Counted from the first letter of the stretch, positions 1 through 9,967 are shown. The stretch: DNA of 64,000 nucleotides from Bacteroidaceae bacterium (GCA_900768625.1 CAAGDO010000304.1:1-64000), one strand, 5' to 3'. Translations and numbers: made by a program. Notes: generated by a model from the letters alone, not told the origin.

Positions 1-188
1 CCTCTAAACTTTTCTGACTACTATTTGATTGAGAGTTTTATATCTTCTAAATTCAATCTTCACCTTTCTTTTTGGTCGTTTTTTGACCTTTCATCGGTCG
101 TGTAGCTCGCTACACTCCCTCTTCAAGGCCCAAAACCGCCTCAATAATAAAGGCAAATCTTGAATTTCATAAAAGTTCAGACGAGTTC
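1..188 (+). repeat. Element A, copy 1 (quasi-palindromic intergenic repeat)
   Basis: This matches seven other copies in the window. The left terminal repeat is cut by the window edge, so the first bases read CTCTAAACTTTTCTGAC. The copy keeps the apical hairpin GTGTAG-CGAG-CTACAC near 98-113 and the right end CAGACGAGTTC, where one base differs from the usual CGACTTC. It abuts element C with no gap. It encodes nothing I recognise. Confidence 0.85.
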
Positions 189-257
189 AGTGTAAATGCC
201 CAGTCAAGTTTCAAATTCCGTTCGGTTGATTCTCAAACCATTTCTTTTTGACTATAA
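188..257 (+). repeat. Element C, copy 1
   Basis: This 70-bp block matches 62599-62668 at 67 of 70 positions by eye. In both places it is followed within about 10 bases by a long inverted repeat that contains CAACGYGCGATT. Here it lies between element A and the terminator of the porin gene. No function is known to me. Confidence 0.75.
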
Positions 258-263
258 AACAAG

Positions 264-319
264 AAAAGCCAACGTGCGATTTACGTATGTCTCATACGTC
301 TAATCACGCGTTGGCTTTT
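264..319 (-). terminator. Hairpin terminator of the porin gene
   Basis: The inverted repeat AAAAGCCAACG...CGTTGGCTTTT has a second nested stem (TACGTATG/CATACGT). It sits directly after the stop codon of the minus-strand porin gene and gives a U-rich 3' side on the minus strand. Confidence 0.75.
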
Positions 320-325
320 TGCGCT

Positions 326-2584
326 TTAGTTTATAAAGTTCCACGAGATGCCCAGACGGAGCACCATGCGGTTGATAGGGTAGTGGGGTACGAGGAAGGG
401 TTTTCCGCTTCCTGAACTATAGTTCACGTGAGATGCCATGAAATAGAAGCGTGTGCGCTTCAAGTGGAAATTCACGTAAGCATTGACGATGGGATAGTTT
501 CCTACCTCCACGCTGTGAGTTTCATCTTGAACAGCGTATTGTCCGATAAGTGGGGAATAGGCTGGTGCTGTGTAGGAAGTGAAGTAGCGCAGGTCGGCAC
601 CTAATTCCGTGTTGAGTACTTTCGCAATGCGGAACTGCAGGTAGGCATTGGTGTAGCCCGTGAATGCGGGAACCGGAAGAACGGCTTTGTTGGTGGAGGT
701 CTGATAGGTCAATTCGTTGTCCCAATGGAAAATGCCCCATGCGAAATTCTGGCGGAGCGTGAGTTCCAACATCTGAACGTTCTTTCCTGCTTGCTTGACT
801 GTTACCCCATGACGGAAGGTTTCATATCCGTCAGTTGCTTCCACCGGTGTGAGACTCTCAGCGAAGTAGAGATGATTCTGGATGTTCTCCAGTGTGGCGC
901 TGAGGCTTGTTCCCTTGTAGGAGAGGGTGGCTCCCACACGTGCATGGAATACCTTGTTGAGATTGTTGTTGTCCCACCAGGCGTTACGAGCGTGGAAGTG
1001 CTGATAGTAGAATGAGGGGCTTTCGTTTCGGACGAATCCTTGTGCCACGAGGCGTAGGGAGTCCTTACGGATGGGAATGTTGAGTTGGGCATCCCCCTCC
1101 ACATTGAATTCTCCCCAGTCCTTTCCGCTGGTACGTAATTCACCGAGCACATTATAGTGGAAAATCTGCCCCTGCTGTTTGAGGAATTGGGCTGCGACAG
1201 TGAGGTAGTTCTCGGTGTATTTCACCATTCGCTTGTTTTCATCAGGCAACTGGAAACGGTTGAACTGATGTCGACCGTAGAGACGGAGTCCAGTCTTCAT
1301 CCATTTGTTGAATCCTTCGTGTAGTTCGAAGGCTACGGTGTTTTCAACGCTCATCTGCTTTGTCACATCGCGGGCTGAATCACCGGGAAGGAAGAAATCT
1401 TGGAAGAATCCGGGAGCTGTGGCATTGTTTCTCGTGTGGGAGGTGAAAGTGCGGCTGTTGTCGTAGACTTTCATCGTGTGGATGAAACTGGTGACAGGTA
1501 CGAACTCCTGATGAATTCCAAGGGAATCAGAATGGGCCTTCAGTTGGGCTTTGCGCTCCTCGTCAGTGACCTTGGGCATTCGTGGCATGCGAGGCTGCTC
1601 TGTTTGGGATGTGGCGTCGTCTGATTGCTGTCGCTCAGCCGTTGGTCGTACTTGAAGTGTGGAGTCTGTCACTGCGTGTGAACTCAAGGCCGCATCGACT
1701 TGTTTTTGAGTGAGAACGGGGCCCTTGCTGTCGACGTAGCGGTGAAAGCCGACATTATACCGATGGGTGAGAAAAAGCGTGTTCCCTCGCATCTTGTTCC
1801 AGGCTTTGGCCAAGTTGATGGGCATGTCGCCTGTGCCATAACGTGTGGGAAAACTTTCCGGACGATTCACGTAGTCATCGTTCTCAATACCGCCGTTTTC
1901 GCGGTTCTTGAACTGCTTGTACGAGTAGCTCATATGCATCTGATACTTCTCGCCGAGATAGGAAGAGAAGAGTGTGCCGTCGAAGTGAGCCGTCGATTGG
2001 CCTTGATAGTAGCCTCGTCCGTAGAGGTAGTCGGTCTTGAATCCCATGCCCAAACGCTTACCCGAATTTACAGAGAAAAGGGCTTTGAAGCGGTCTTCAC
2101 CATTGGTCTTGTTTCCGCATTCATGATAGGTGATATTTGTGAAGGGGGATTTTGTGTTGGTGTAGAGCACCTGATCTTCATTGCGGAAGAAGTAGTCGTA
2201 GGGTAGGGTGAAGATGAAGGGATTGACCATCATGCTGGGGTGCTGTTCGCCGAAGTATCGGCTGATGCGTGGGGCTCCTGCGTTACCCGTGTAATTGTAA
2301 TGGCCAGTTGGGCCAGAAGTAAACACTTCATTCTGGAACATGTGGGGCACCGTGTCGTATGCAGTGGGACGAATGTCTCCGAATCGGCGGTCAATCGTCC
2401 AAGCATAAATGCCTTCAGGTACGTTGGTCTTCTCCACACTGTCGCGCGAGAAAGGGTTTTCGCGCATGCGCTCGTCACGGGATTCATCGAACAGGTCGGG
2501 ACGAAAGTTTTGAGCGTAAGATGAAGCGAATGGGCAACAACTCATGAAGAGGCTGGCGGCTAATAGGTTGCTGGATATTTTCAT
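326..2584 (-). CDS. Putative beta-barrel porin (Porin_10 family)
   Basis: This 752-residue exported protein begins with a signal peptide that probably ends at SSYAQ (residues 1-25). The rest is rich in alternating aromatic and polar residues, as in an outer-membrane beta-barrel, and ends in a hydrophobic strand with a terminal aromatic (LGISWNFIN). Length and the motifs near the N-terminus fit the Bacteroidetes Porin_10 family, whose substrate is generally unknown. A proline- and glutamine-rich stretch around residues 320-345 is probably a surface loop. Element A copy 2 separates it from the upstream TPR gene on the same strand. The family call rests on overall look rather than a catalytic motif. 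Confidence 0.75.
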   Translation of the reverse strand: MKISSNLLAASLFMSCCPFASSYAQNFRPDLFDESRDERMRENPFSRDSVEKTNVPEGIYAWTIDRRFGDIRPTAYDTVPHMFQNEVFTSGPTGHYNYTGNAGAPRISRYFGEQHPSMMVNPFIFTLPYDYFFRNEDQVLYTNTKSPFTNITYHECGNKTNGEDRFKALFSVNSGKRLGMGFKTDYLYGRGYYQGQSTAHFDGTLFSSYLGEKYQMHMSYSYKQFKNRENGGIENDDYVNRPESFPTRYGTGDMPINLAKAWNKMRGNTLFLTHRYNVGFHRYVDSKGPVLTQKQVDAALSSHAVTDSTLQVRPTAERQQSDDATSQTEQPRMPRMPKVTDEERKAQLKAHSDSLGIHQEFVPVTSFIHTMKVYDNSRTFTSHTRNNATAPGFFQDFFLPGDSARDVTKQMSVENTVAFELHEGFNKWMKTGLRLYGRHQFNRFQLPDENKRMVKYTENYLTVAAQFLKQQGQIFHYNVLGELRTSGKDWGEFNVEGDAQLNIPIRKDSLRLVAQGFVRNESPSFYYQHFHARNAWWDNNNLNKVFHARVGATLSYKGTSLSATLENIQNHLYFAESLTPVEATDGYETFRHGVTVKQAGKNVQMLELTLRQNFAWGIFHWDNELTYQTSTNKAVLPVPAFTGYTNAYLQFRIAKVLNTELGADLRYFTSYTAPAYSPLIGQYAVQDETHSVEVGNYPIVNAYVNFHLKRTRFYFMASHVNYSSGSGKPFLVPHYPINRMVLRLGISWNFIN

Positions 2585-2607
2585 TTTGCTGGTTGGACTC
2601 TGGTGGT

Positions 2608-2800
2608 GAAGTCGTCTGAACTTTTATGAAATTCAAGATTTTCCTTTATTTTTGAGTCGTTTTTGGGCCTTGAAGAGGGAGTGTAGCGAGCTACACGACC
2701 GATGAAAGGGCAAAAAACGGCCAAAAAGAAAGGTGAAGATTGAATTTAGAAGAGCTCAAACTGCAAATCGAATCTTCGTCAGAAAAGTTTAGACGACTTC
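2608..2800 (-). repeat. Element A, copy 2 (inverted orientation)
   Basis: This is a full 193-bp copy and the only one in the opposite orientation. The ends are GAAGTCGTCTGAACTTTT and AAAAGTTTAGACGACTTC. The apical hairpin GTGTAG-CGAG-CTACAC is intact. It fills most of the gap between the porin start and the stop of the TPR gene. Confidence 0.9.
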
Positions 2801-2857
2801 GGTGCTTGGAAATGGACTAGGAAATGAGCAGACGGGGAAGTTCTCCGTCATTTATCA

Positions 2858-4609
2858 TCATTTGTATTTTTGGATGAAAGTGTCCACGGTGGTGTCACCG
2901 AGTGATTTCGCTTTTTGAAGGTTCTGCTGGGCTGGTTGCTTTTTACCCATCTCACCGTAGGCAATGCCGATGATCTTATAGCAGTCGGGGTTTTCGGGCA
3001 GTTCTTTCAGTAATTCCGTTGCAGCTGTGAGGGCTTGTTGGAATTCTCCGATCCGAAGAAGAAAGAGTGCCTCCTCGAGACGATAGGGCAGCGGACTGGC
3101 AGAAGATGAAATGGCGGTGCGGATGTCATCGAGTGCCTGCTGGTACATGTGGGCTTGCGTTTCAGCTTCATAGCGCAAATAATAGAAACGGTCGGTTAAG
3201 TTGCGAGGGCCAACGGCTTTCTCGTATTCGTTGTAGTCCATGACAGCGTCTCGGTAGCGTTTCTGAAGCAGAAGACGCTGAGAACGTTCGAGGAAGTACT
3301 GTGCGTTTCTTGCATTGACAGGACGGGGAATGGCTTGGATGGCACTGTCAAGCAGAACGGTAACTTCTTTCGCATCACCGCTGGCCAATTCAAGTGAACG
3401 GGCTGCGAGGTAGAAGTTCTCTGATGTGTCAAATCCCTTTTCATGGGTTACAGCAAGGTATTTCTCATGAGCCTCTGCGTATCGCTTCATGGCGAGCAGA
3501 CATTTGCCTTGCTGCATGACGTAGAGAGGAAGTGGCTGAGTTTGATAGGCTTTTTCAGCTTCATCTAAAGCACGCTGTAGTGTCCATCCTTGTTGTTGGA
3601 GTGATGCAGAATCTGCGGACTGCGTGAGTGAGCGCAACATGAGGTTACTGAATTGGTAGTGGATAGCATCAGTGGTGGTGGTGGAGTCGCTTGATTGTCC
3701 ATCAGAAGCTTTCTCCAAGGCTGTCTGGAGGTCCGTTTCAGCTTTAGCGTATTGCTGCTTGGCAGCATGAAGGACTGCTCGTCCGAGGTATCCATCGGGC
3801 ATTTGCGGATAGGCAGCGATGAAGTCAGCATAGGCGTTGCTTACGGCCAGACTGTCGGATGAGGGAAGCATGTAGATGTAGTTGAGTGCTTCTCCAGGTT
3901 CGCTGGGGAGGGCCTTCGTGATGTGAATGGCACGCAGGTCACGATTGATTGCAGAGAGTGCCTGGATATTGAGTTTGCTGATGAAGCGGGAATCGATGGC
4001 ACATGCGTTTTGTGCGTCTTTCCCCACATTTTTCTGAACGATGGCAACCAAATTTCCTGCTTCATCAACGAGAGGAAGGGCAAAATGAGCAGCTTCGTTG
4101 GCCGCACTGACCGTGTAGTAACTATAGTCAGCGTAGGGTTCCTGCTTGATGATACTTACGGGAGTGAAGGCTGTCTTCTTGTTGGTGGCATAACGCACCA
4201 TTTCAAGTGAGGCACCGTCAGCACAGGCAGTGGGGGAGATGCTGAAGGCTTCGCATTTCTTCACTCCTTCGAGGGAGAAACGCACGAGATCGTAGTCGCG
4301 GTTGGCTCCCAAAATGCGGCTGACAGAATAGCGGTTGCCTTTGAAGTCCACGGCTTCAGCTCGGTAGGCACCATCAAAGAGAGCATATTGGCTGGCTGCT
4401 TCGCCTTTGGAAGAGATGAAGAAGCCTGTGCCATTGGCCAGCAACTTTCCATCTGCATCGTAGGTGAAAATGTTGAGCATCGCTTTGTAGGCATCGGATT
4501 GCTTGACCTGCGTGGCTGCAGTGAGGCAACTGTCTGCAGTGCTGCTGATGGGAGCTGCAAAAGAGAGCATTGCTGAGAGCAGGAGGGTGGAGGGTATGGG
4601 GTGATTCAT
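2858..4609 (-). CDS. Exported TPR protein with a degenerate trypsin-like domain
   Basis: This 583-residue protein has a signal peptide (about 1-25), a domain resembling S1C/HtrA-type proteases (about 40-215) and tetratricopeptide-like helices to the end (about 245-580). The protease-like part keeps the fold signature GTGFFISSKG (60-69) and the Asp region DYDLV (105-109). At the catalytic His position it reads QYALF rather than NYHV, and where GNSGGPLV is expected it reads AHFALPLV. Both catalytic His and Ser are therefore missing, and I infer a non-proteolytic binding or scaffold role in the periplasm. The gene lies between recN and the porin on the same strand. Specific function is unknown. 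Confidence 0.7.
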   Translation of the reverse strand: MNHPIPSTLLLSAMLSFAAPISSTADSCLTAATQVKQSDAYKAMLNIFTYDADGKLLANGTGFFISSKGEAASQYALFDGAYRAEAVDFKGNRYSVSRILGANRDYDLVRFSLEGVKKCEAFSISPTACADGASLEMVRYATNKKTAFTPVSIIKQEPYADYSYYTVSAANEAAHFALPLVDEAGNLVAIVQKNVGKDAQNACAIDSRFISKLNIQALSAINRDLRAIHITKALPSEPGEALNYIYMLPSSDSLAVSNAYADFIAAYPQMPDGYLGRAVLHAAKQQYAKAETDLQTALEKASDGQSSDSTTTTDAIHYQFSNLMLRSLTQSADSASLQQQGWTLQRALDEAEKAYQTQPLPLYVMQQGKCLLAMKRYAEAHEKYLAVTHEKGFDTSENFYLAARSLELASGDAKEVTVLLDSAIQAIPRPVNARNAQYFLERSQRLLLQKRYRDAVMDYNEYEKAVGPRNLTDRFYYLRYEAETQAHMYQQALDDIRTAISSSASPLPYRLEEALFLLRIGEFQQALTAATELLKELPENPDCYKIIGIAYGEMGKKQPAQQNLQKAKSLGDTTVDTFIQKYK

Positions 4610-4758
4610 TGGATTTGTGTCTGTTTTTGGGACGAAGGTGGGGCTTGAATGGTTCTATAAACGAACCCTTCAGGTTGCGTCTGGGAGAACGGATGGATTG
4701 GCTCTTTGTTCTTCAGGATGCTTTTCCATTGTTTGGGTCGCATGGAATCCGAAGACGT

Positions 4759-6507
4759 TCATTTGCTTCCGAGGAGCGCTTTTGCATTGCTTATGGCAGC
4801 GTCGGTGATTTCTGCTCCTGATAGCATGTGGGCAATCTCTGTTACTCGTTCGTCGGGCGTGATACGCACGATATGGCTGTGAGTGCCAGTTGTTGTGTCC
4901 TCTTTGTATACTTTATAGTGTTGAGAGCCGAAAGCTGCTATTTGGGGAAGATGGGTGATGCAGATGACCTGACAAGTGGCAGAAATCTGCTTCATCATCT
5001 GCGCCATACGGTCGGCAATCGTTCCAGATACTCCGGTGTCAATCTCGTCGAAGATGATGGTCGGGAGGTGGGTGCGTTTGGCTATGATGGCTTTGAGCGA
5101 GAGCATGACGCGAGCGATTTCACCGCCTGAGGCAATCTGGCTGATGTCCTGAAGAGGCATATTCTTATTGGCCGTGAAGAGGAACATGACGTTGTCTGCT
5201 CCAGATGCGTCGGGTTCCGTGCGTGGAGTGATTTTCACCTCTATCTGCACGTGGGGCATTCCCAAGGATTGGAGAGATTGTGCGAGTTCCTCGCGCATGG
5301 TCTTTGCTGCCTTCTGTCGTGAAGCTGTGAGTTGTGCTGCCTGCTTATCGCGTAGGAGTGTGAGACGTTCAACTTCAGCTTGCTGTTTGGCGATATCATC
5401 ATCGACATTGCAGATGGCATCAATGCGTGAGCGGAAATCTTGGCCAATGGCAAGCAGTTCGCTGATGGTGTTGACGTGGTGCTTCTGTTCGAGTTCGTAG
5501 ATCGTGTTAAGCCTGTTCTCGATAAATTCCAAACGTTGGGGGTCGTATTCGATGTTATCGGCTTGGTGTTCCATTTCGCCCATGACGTCCTCAAGTTCGA
5601 TGCAAGCACTGCTGATACGTTCTGCCAGTTCTCCCGCTTCCTTGATTTGCTCGCTGACTGCAGCCAGACAACCTGATGCCTTGCGCAGATTGCTGCATAG
5701 TTGCACTTCATCGTTGTTAAAAGCGTTGAGTGCATTGAAATAAGCTTGTTTGATTTCTTCCGAGTGGCTAAGGATTTGCTGTTCTTGCTCTAGTTCTTCC
5801 TGTTCGCCATCGGTGAGTGCTGCTTCGTCAATCTGTTGGAGCTGAAATTCCATGTATTCCTTGTCTGCTGTTCCTTGACTCTTCATCTTCAGAAGCTGAT
5901 GGAGAATCTCCTGAGCATGACGGCACTGGCCGTAGAGGCATTTGTAGGCTTGCAGGAGGTTGGGCTGCTGGGCGAGAATGTCGAGCGTGTTAATCAGAAA
6001 ATTCTCATGTCGAATCAGCAGGTTCTGGTGTTGGGAATGGATGTCTATGAGTAAGGAAGCCAGCTCTTTGAGTTTTGCAGCTGATACAGGGGAATCGTTG
6101 ATAAATGCTCGACTTTTTCCGGTTTGTGTCACTTCCCTACGGAGAATGCATTCCTTGGGGTCATAGTCGATGTCGTTGGCTGCGAAGAAAGGTTCCAGAC
6201 CATTCTGCGAAATGTTGAATATGCCTTCCACACAGCATTTCTTCTCGCCTGGCTGAATGGCTTTGGCATCGGCCCGAGCTCCGAGCAATAGGCCTAAGGC
6301 TCCGAGAATAATACTCTTGCCGGCACCGGTTTCGCCTGTGATGACGGAAAAACCATTCTCCCAATCTATGTCGAGCCGTTCGATTAGCGCATAATGTGAA
6401 ATGTGAAGGTGGGTCAGTCCGCCGCATTGGGAGGTGAGGGCGGGGGTATTGGTTTCGGATTGTTGCATGTGCATTTCCATTTTGGGGAACATGATAGGGT
6501 CGGTCAT
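4759..6507 (-). CDS. recN: DNA repair protein RecN
   Basis: RecN is an SMC-like ATPase acting in double-strand break repair. The sequence shows Walker A GETGAGKS (58-65), a central coiled-coil arm rich in Glu, Gln and Leu (about 180-380), and the C-terminal signature and Walker B region with IASGGEIARVMLSLK and TIIFDEIDTGVSG. At 582 residues it is slightly longer than the usual 550 or so. The conserved part begins at LTHLHISHYALIERL (about residue 31), so a start inside the first 15 codons is possible. It follows the PorD-like gene on the same strand after about 100 bp, an order common in Bacteroidales. Confidence 0.95.
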   Translation of the reverse strand: MTDPIMFPKMEMHMQQSETNTPALTSQCGGLTHLHISHYALIERLDIDWENGFSVITGETGAGKSIILGALGLLLGARADAKAIQPGEKKCCVEGIFNISQNGLEPFFAANDIDYDPKECILRREVTQTGKSRAFINDSPVSAAKLKELASLLIDIHSQHQNLLIRHENFLINTLDILAQQPNLLQAYKCLYGQCRHAQEILHQLLKMKSQGTADKEYMEFQLQQIDEAALTDGEQEELEQEQQILSHSEEIKQAYFNALNAFNNDEVQLCSNLRKASGCLAAVSEQIKEAGELAERISSACIELEDVMGEMEHQADNIEYDPQRLEFIENRLNTIYELEQKHHVNTISELLAIGQDFRSRIDAICNVDDDIAKQQAEVERLTLLRDKQAAQLTASRQKAAKTMREELAQSLQSLGMPHVQIEVKITPRTEPDASGADNVMFLFTANKNMPLQDISQIASGGEIARVMLSLKAIIAKRTHLPTIIFDEIDTGVSGTIADRMAQMMKQISATCQVICITHLPQIAAFGSQHYKVYKEDTTTGTHSHIVRITPDERVTEIAHMLSGAEITDAAISNAKALLGSK

Positions 6508-6605
6508 AAGTGTGGGAGGACGTCTACCTATCTATTTCTTTGTTGCCCTAGTTGGAGGGATATAAGGGAATAGGACCGTTGTCGGACAAATGGCAACGGA
6601 AGAAA

Positions 6606-7544
6606 TCATTGCTTCAGCTGCCGCCAATAGGAATTTTGCGAAGCGTTGATGCGGGCCAGGGTTTCGGCAATTTCCTCTTTTTCCTTTGAGTTGCCGTGTC
6701 CCTTGTAGATGCTGAGAAGTTCATCACGTTTGTATTCGGTGAAAATCTGCGGGAGCAAGCTCATGGACTTGTTTTCCTTCGCTTGTTTGAGCAACGACAT
6801 GGCTTCGGTTATACCAGTGCGGCCTCGTTCGGCATTGTCGCTCATGACATCAAGACCTTGGCGATAGTATGCATACTGCATTTTACGGAAAGGTTCCATT
6901 CCGCTGTCGAGCAGGTCTGTGATGATGGCGTAGCGATTCTTGCTGTCGTCAAAAGCTTTCCAACCTTTGGCTTGAAGGCCTTGGGCGTTGGTCACAATGG
7001 TCTGGGCCGTTCGGAAGAATTCTGTACCACCGAAGGGCGACATGGAGTCCATGTCGAATCCGAGGATAAGGTAGACGTAATAGCCGATGACTGCTGTCAG
7101 GTTGTTGTCAATCACGTCAGGGCGGAATTCTATCTGGTCGTATTCCTGATAGTTGAAATTGAAGTTTGCGTCGTTGAAGGCAAAGGTCGTGGTCGTGTAG
7201 TTGGAACCATACACGGGACGGTTGGCCTGCACCATGAGTGTGCATTCGAACGAGTTGTCAGCCTGAGTGTATTTCTTCACGGTGATGTTGAAATTGCAGG
7301 AGATGCGTTCGTTCTGTTTGAACTGCAGGTTTGTCCATTCGCGCTCGTTGATAAACTGCGTAAGAGAGTTTTGCAGTGTTTCAAAAACGGAAGTGCTGGT
7401 ACCTTGCACTTGCTGATGGTTCACGTTGACACGGGCATCGAGTTCCTGAGCTAATGCCACGTTGGGAATCATTGCCAAAAGGCAGAAGAGCCATGCACCG
7501 ATTGTCGTGGTCAAATAGCGGGAGAATTTCAGAGAATATGACAT
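6606..7544 (-). CDS. porD: DUF4835/PorD-like type IX secretion protein
   Basis: This 312-residue protein has a signal peptide ending near ALAQ (about residue 33), then LDARVNVNHQQVQGT and the region NNLTAVIGYYVYLILGFDMDSM, which are typical of the DUF4835 family. PorD of that family is needed for type IX secretion in Porphyromonas gingivalis, though its exact role is unclear. The start overlaps the end of coaBC by 16 bases, which suggests translational coupling. The coaBC-DUF4835-recN order is, to my knowledge, widespread in the order. The symbol is assigned by family; an orthologous role is inferred, supported by a sorting-domain protein at 58.5 kb. Confidence 0.8.
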   Translation of the reverse strand: MSYSLKFSRYLTTTIGAWLFCLLAMIPNVALAQELDARVNVNHQQVQGTSTSVFETLQNSLTQFINEREWTNLQFKQNERISCNFNITVKKYTQADNSFECTLMVQANRPVYGSNYTTTTFAFNDANFNFNYQEYDQIEFRPDVIDNNLTAVIGYYVYLILGFDMDSMSPFGGTEFFRTAQTIVTNAQGLQAKGWKAFDDSKNRYAIITDLLDSGMEPFRKMQYAYYRQGLDVMSDNAERGRTGITEAMSLLKQAKENKSMSLLPQIFTEYKRDELLSIYKGHGNSKEKEEIAETLARINASQNSYWRQLKQ

Positions 7545-8791
7545 AGGCGGGCGACAATGTCGGCAGCGACATCCTGCTTGCTTTTCAGAGGAAAACGCTC
7601 TGACGTTCCGTCGGCTGCCAGAATGGTGATTTTGTTGGTGTCGTGAGAGAATCCCGCTCCAGCATCACGCAGCGAATTGAGCACGATGAAGTCGAGATTC
7701 TTCCTTTTTAGTTTGTCGAGAGCATGAACTTCCTCGTTGTCCGTCTCAAGCGCAAAGCCAACGAGTCGTTGGTTGGTTCGTTTCATCTTTCCCAATTGTG
7801 CTGCAATGTCTTGCGTGGCAGTGAGTTCAATGACGAGATGTCCAGTCTTTTCGCGTTTGATTTTTGTGTCGGCTACTGTTTTGGGTGTGAAATCCGCCAC
7901 AGCAGCACAGAGGATAGCTGCGTCGGTTTTGGGGAATTCCTCGGTTGTCGCAGCATACATCTCTTTGGCTGTTGTCACGTGGATGGTGCGAACAGAAGGA
8001 TGCGTGCAACAGAGGTTAACAGGGCCTGATACCAAGGTGACTTCCGCTCCCAAACGGGCACAAACCTCAGCAAGGGCATAACCCATTTTACCCGAAGAAT
8101 AGTTGCCGATGAAGCGCACGGCATCAATTTTCTCATGGGTGGGGCCAGCTGTAATAAGGATGTGGCGTCCGGTGAGGGGAAGCTCATTGTCGTTTCCTGT
8201 GTTTCTCTCAGGCAACGAGGAGGTTTCCTTCTCCTCGAAGAAGTGGTTTAACCTGGCAGCAATTTCTTCAGGTTCCTCCATTCTGCCTTTTCCCACCAAA
8301 TGGCTGGCAAGTTCGCCTTCTGCTGGTTCGATGATATGGTTGCCGTAGGAACGGAGTACATCCAGATTGCCTTGTGTGGCAGGGTGGCGGAACATGTCGA
8401 GGTCCATAGCTGGAGCCACAAACACTGGCGCCTTCATCGAAAGGTAGGTGGTGATGAGCATGTTGTCGGCTATGCCGTGTGCCATTTTTCCGATGGTGGA
8501 GGCAGTGGCGGGTGCGATTACCATGGCGTCTGCCCACAAACCGAGTGCCACATGGCTATGCCAGGAACCGTCGCGTTGGGCAAAGAATTCAGAAATAACG
8601 GGTTTGCTGGTTAATGCCGAAAGCGTGACGGGGGTAATGAACTCCTTTCCAGCAGGGGTGATAACCACCTGCACTTCGGCTCCAGCCTTTACCATAAGGC
8701 GAATGAGGGTGCAAGCCTTATAGGCAGCAATGCTTCCTGTGATTCCAAGCACGATGTGCTTGTTCTTTAAGAAGGGATAGTTTGACTCCAT
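7529..8791 (-). CDS. coaBC: Bifunctional phosphopantothenoylcysteine decarboxylase / phosphopantothenate-cysteine ligase
   Basis: CoaBC makes 4'-phosphopantetheine for coenzyme A in two steps. The N-terminal flavin-dependent CoaC half shows GITGSIAAYKACTLIR, the His in WHSHVAL, the stretch ATASTIGKMAHGIADNML and the PAMD motif. The CoaB half begins near residue 205 with ILITAGPTHEKIDAVRFI, then NYSSGKMG and a C-terminal KRKNLDFIVLNSL. At 420 residues it has standard length. It lies downstream of the exonuclease and dnaN on the same strand and overlaps the start of the PorD-like gene. Confidence 0.96.
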   Translation of the reverse strand: MESNYPFLKNKHIVLGITGSIAAYKACTLIRLMVKAGAEVQVVITPAGKEFITPVTLSALTSKPVISEFFAQRDGSWHSHVALGLWADAMVIAPATASTIGKMAHGIADNMLITTYLSMKAPVFVAPAMDLDMFRHPATQGNLDVLRSYGNHIIEPAEGELASHLVGKGRMEEPEEIAARLNHFFEEKETSSLPERNTGNDNELPLTGRHILITAGPTHEKIDAVRFIGNYSSGKMGYALAEVCARLGAEVTLVSGPVNLCCTHPSVRTIHVTTAKEMYAATTEEFPKTDAAILCAAVADFTPKTVADTKIKREKTGHLVIELTATQDIAAQLGKMKRTNQRLVGFALETDNEEVHALDKLKRKNLDFIVLNSLRDAGAGFSHDTNKITILAADGTSERFPLKSKQDVAADIVARLCHIL

Positions 8792-8939
8792 GTTTACTTT
8801 TTACGGTGGTTCTAATGATTTCTTTCTCTTCGCTCTTCACCTGTGTGGTTTTTGCTTTGTGCGGTTCCTATGCAGTTGAAAGTTAAACGTACGTCTGATG
8901 AGGATTGAAGAGTTATCGCGACAGAGATGAGGGCCTACG

Positions 8940-9707
8940 TCAGATTCCAGCATTCAGTTTGATACGCATGAATGTCTGTTTGGTGTTTTGGGTGAAATCT
9001 CCTTGCATCACCCATCCAAAATAGCCTGGGTCTCGTCGCAATACTTCAGTCACGGGGCGTCCGCGATATTTGCCGAAGTTGATGGTTTCCACTCCTTGGT
9101 CATTGAGCACGATGCGTCCAGCAAGGTCGACATTGCGGTTGCGACGTGAGAATTCAGCGAGGAAGGTCACGCTGTTCTTCAGTTCGTCGGCGTAGCGGTC
9201 AAGCTGTGCTTCCAGCACTTCAAGCGTAGCGCGGGTGTCAGCTTCGGCTGTGTGGGCATCGGTGAGGTCTTTGTCGCAGTAGAACTTGTATGCAGCTGTC
9301 AAGTCTCGTTTCTCCATTTTATGGAAGATGCCTTGCACGTCGACCAGTTTCGCTCCGCTGATATCGAAGTCAATACCTGCACGGATGAATTCCTCAACGA
9401 GAAGGGGAATGTCAAAATGGTTGGAGTTGAAGCCTGCCAGGTCGCAGTTTTCGAAGTCTTTGGCAATGTTTCCTGCCATACTTTTGAATGTGGGACATTC
9501 TGCCACATCTGCGTCGTATATGCCATTGACCTTCGAAGCTTCTTCTGAGATGTGTTTGCCGGGATTGAAGCGCTGGGTGTGTACCTTTTCTGTTCCATCG
9601 GGGAAACATTTGATGTAGCAAAGTTCCACGATTCGGTCGCTTGCGATATTGAGGCCTGTGGCTTCTATGTCAAAAAAAATGAGTGGACGGTTGAGTTGGA
9701 GTTTCAT
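8940..9707 (-). CDS. DnaQ-family 3'-5' exonuclease
   Basis: This 255-residue protein has a DEDDh exonuclease fold: FFDIEATGL holds the first two acidic residues, GFNSNHFDIPLL the third, and HTAEADTRATLEV the His/Asp motif. A C-terminal module, FGKYRGRPVTEVLRRDP...YFGWV, resembles the DUF3820-type domain found behind such exonucleases. The start is set at MKLQLNRPLIFF because family members begin there; the open frame continues 64 codons further but that part looks unlike the family. It follows dnaN after 260 bp and may be a proofreading subunit or a stand-alone exonuclease; the sequence does not say which. Confidence 0.88.
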   Translation of the reverse strand: MKLQLNRPLIFFDIEATGLNIASDRIVELCYIKCFPDGTEKVHTQRFNPGKHISEEASKVNGIYDADVAECPTFKSMAGNIAKDFENCDLAGFNSNHFDIPLLVEEFIRAGIDFDISGAKLVDVQGIFHKMEKRDLTAAYKFYCDKDLTDAHTAEADTRATLEVLEAQLDRYADELKNSVTFLAEFSRRNRNVDLAGRIVLNDQGVETINFGKYRGRPVTEVLRRDPGYFGWVMQGDFTQNTKQTFMRIKLNAGI

Positions 9708-9967
9708 TTGTGGGGCTTTTGATGAAATGCCAACAGAATTGGCAATGCCGAGACCAAAGATGCGCACAAGGGGATTTGTCTTGTGGCAGTAGAGCGTGTG
9801 CGGCATTGTCAATTCTGGAAGTGGAAGGGCGTCTTCCTCTTTTTCGGGGAAGGGCTCTTGAGGTGATGATAGAGTGGGCGAGGCAGACAAGGCTGTCAAA
9901 GACTGAGGCTTTGTTGGATGTCGCCCGATATAAATCCTTAAAATAGAAGGTTTTCTCTGTGTTCTTG

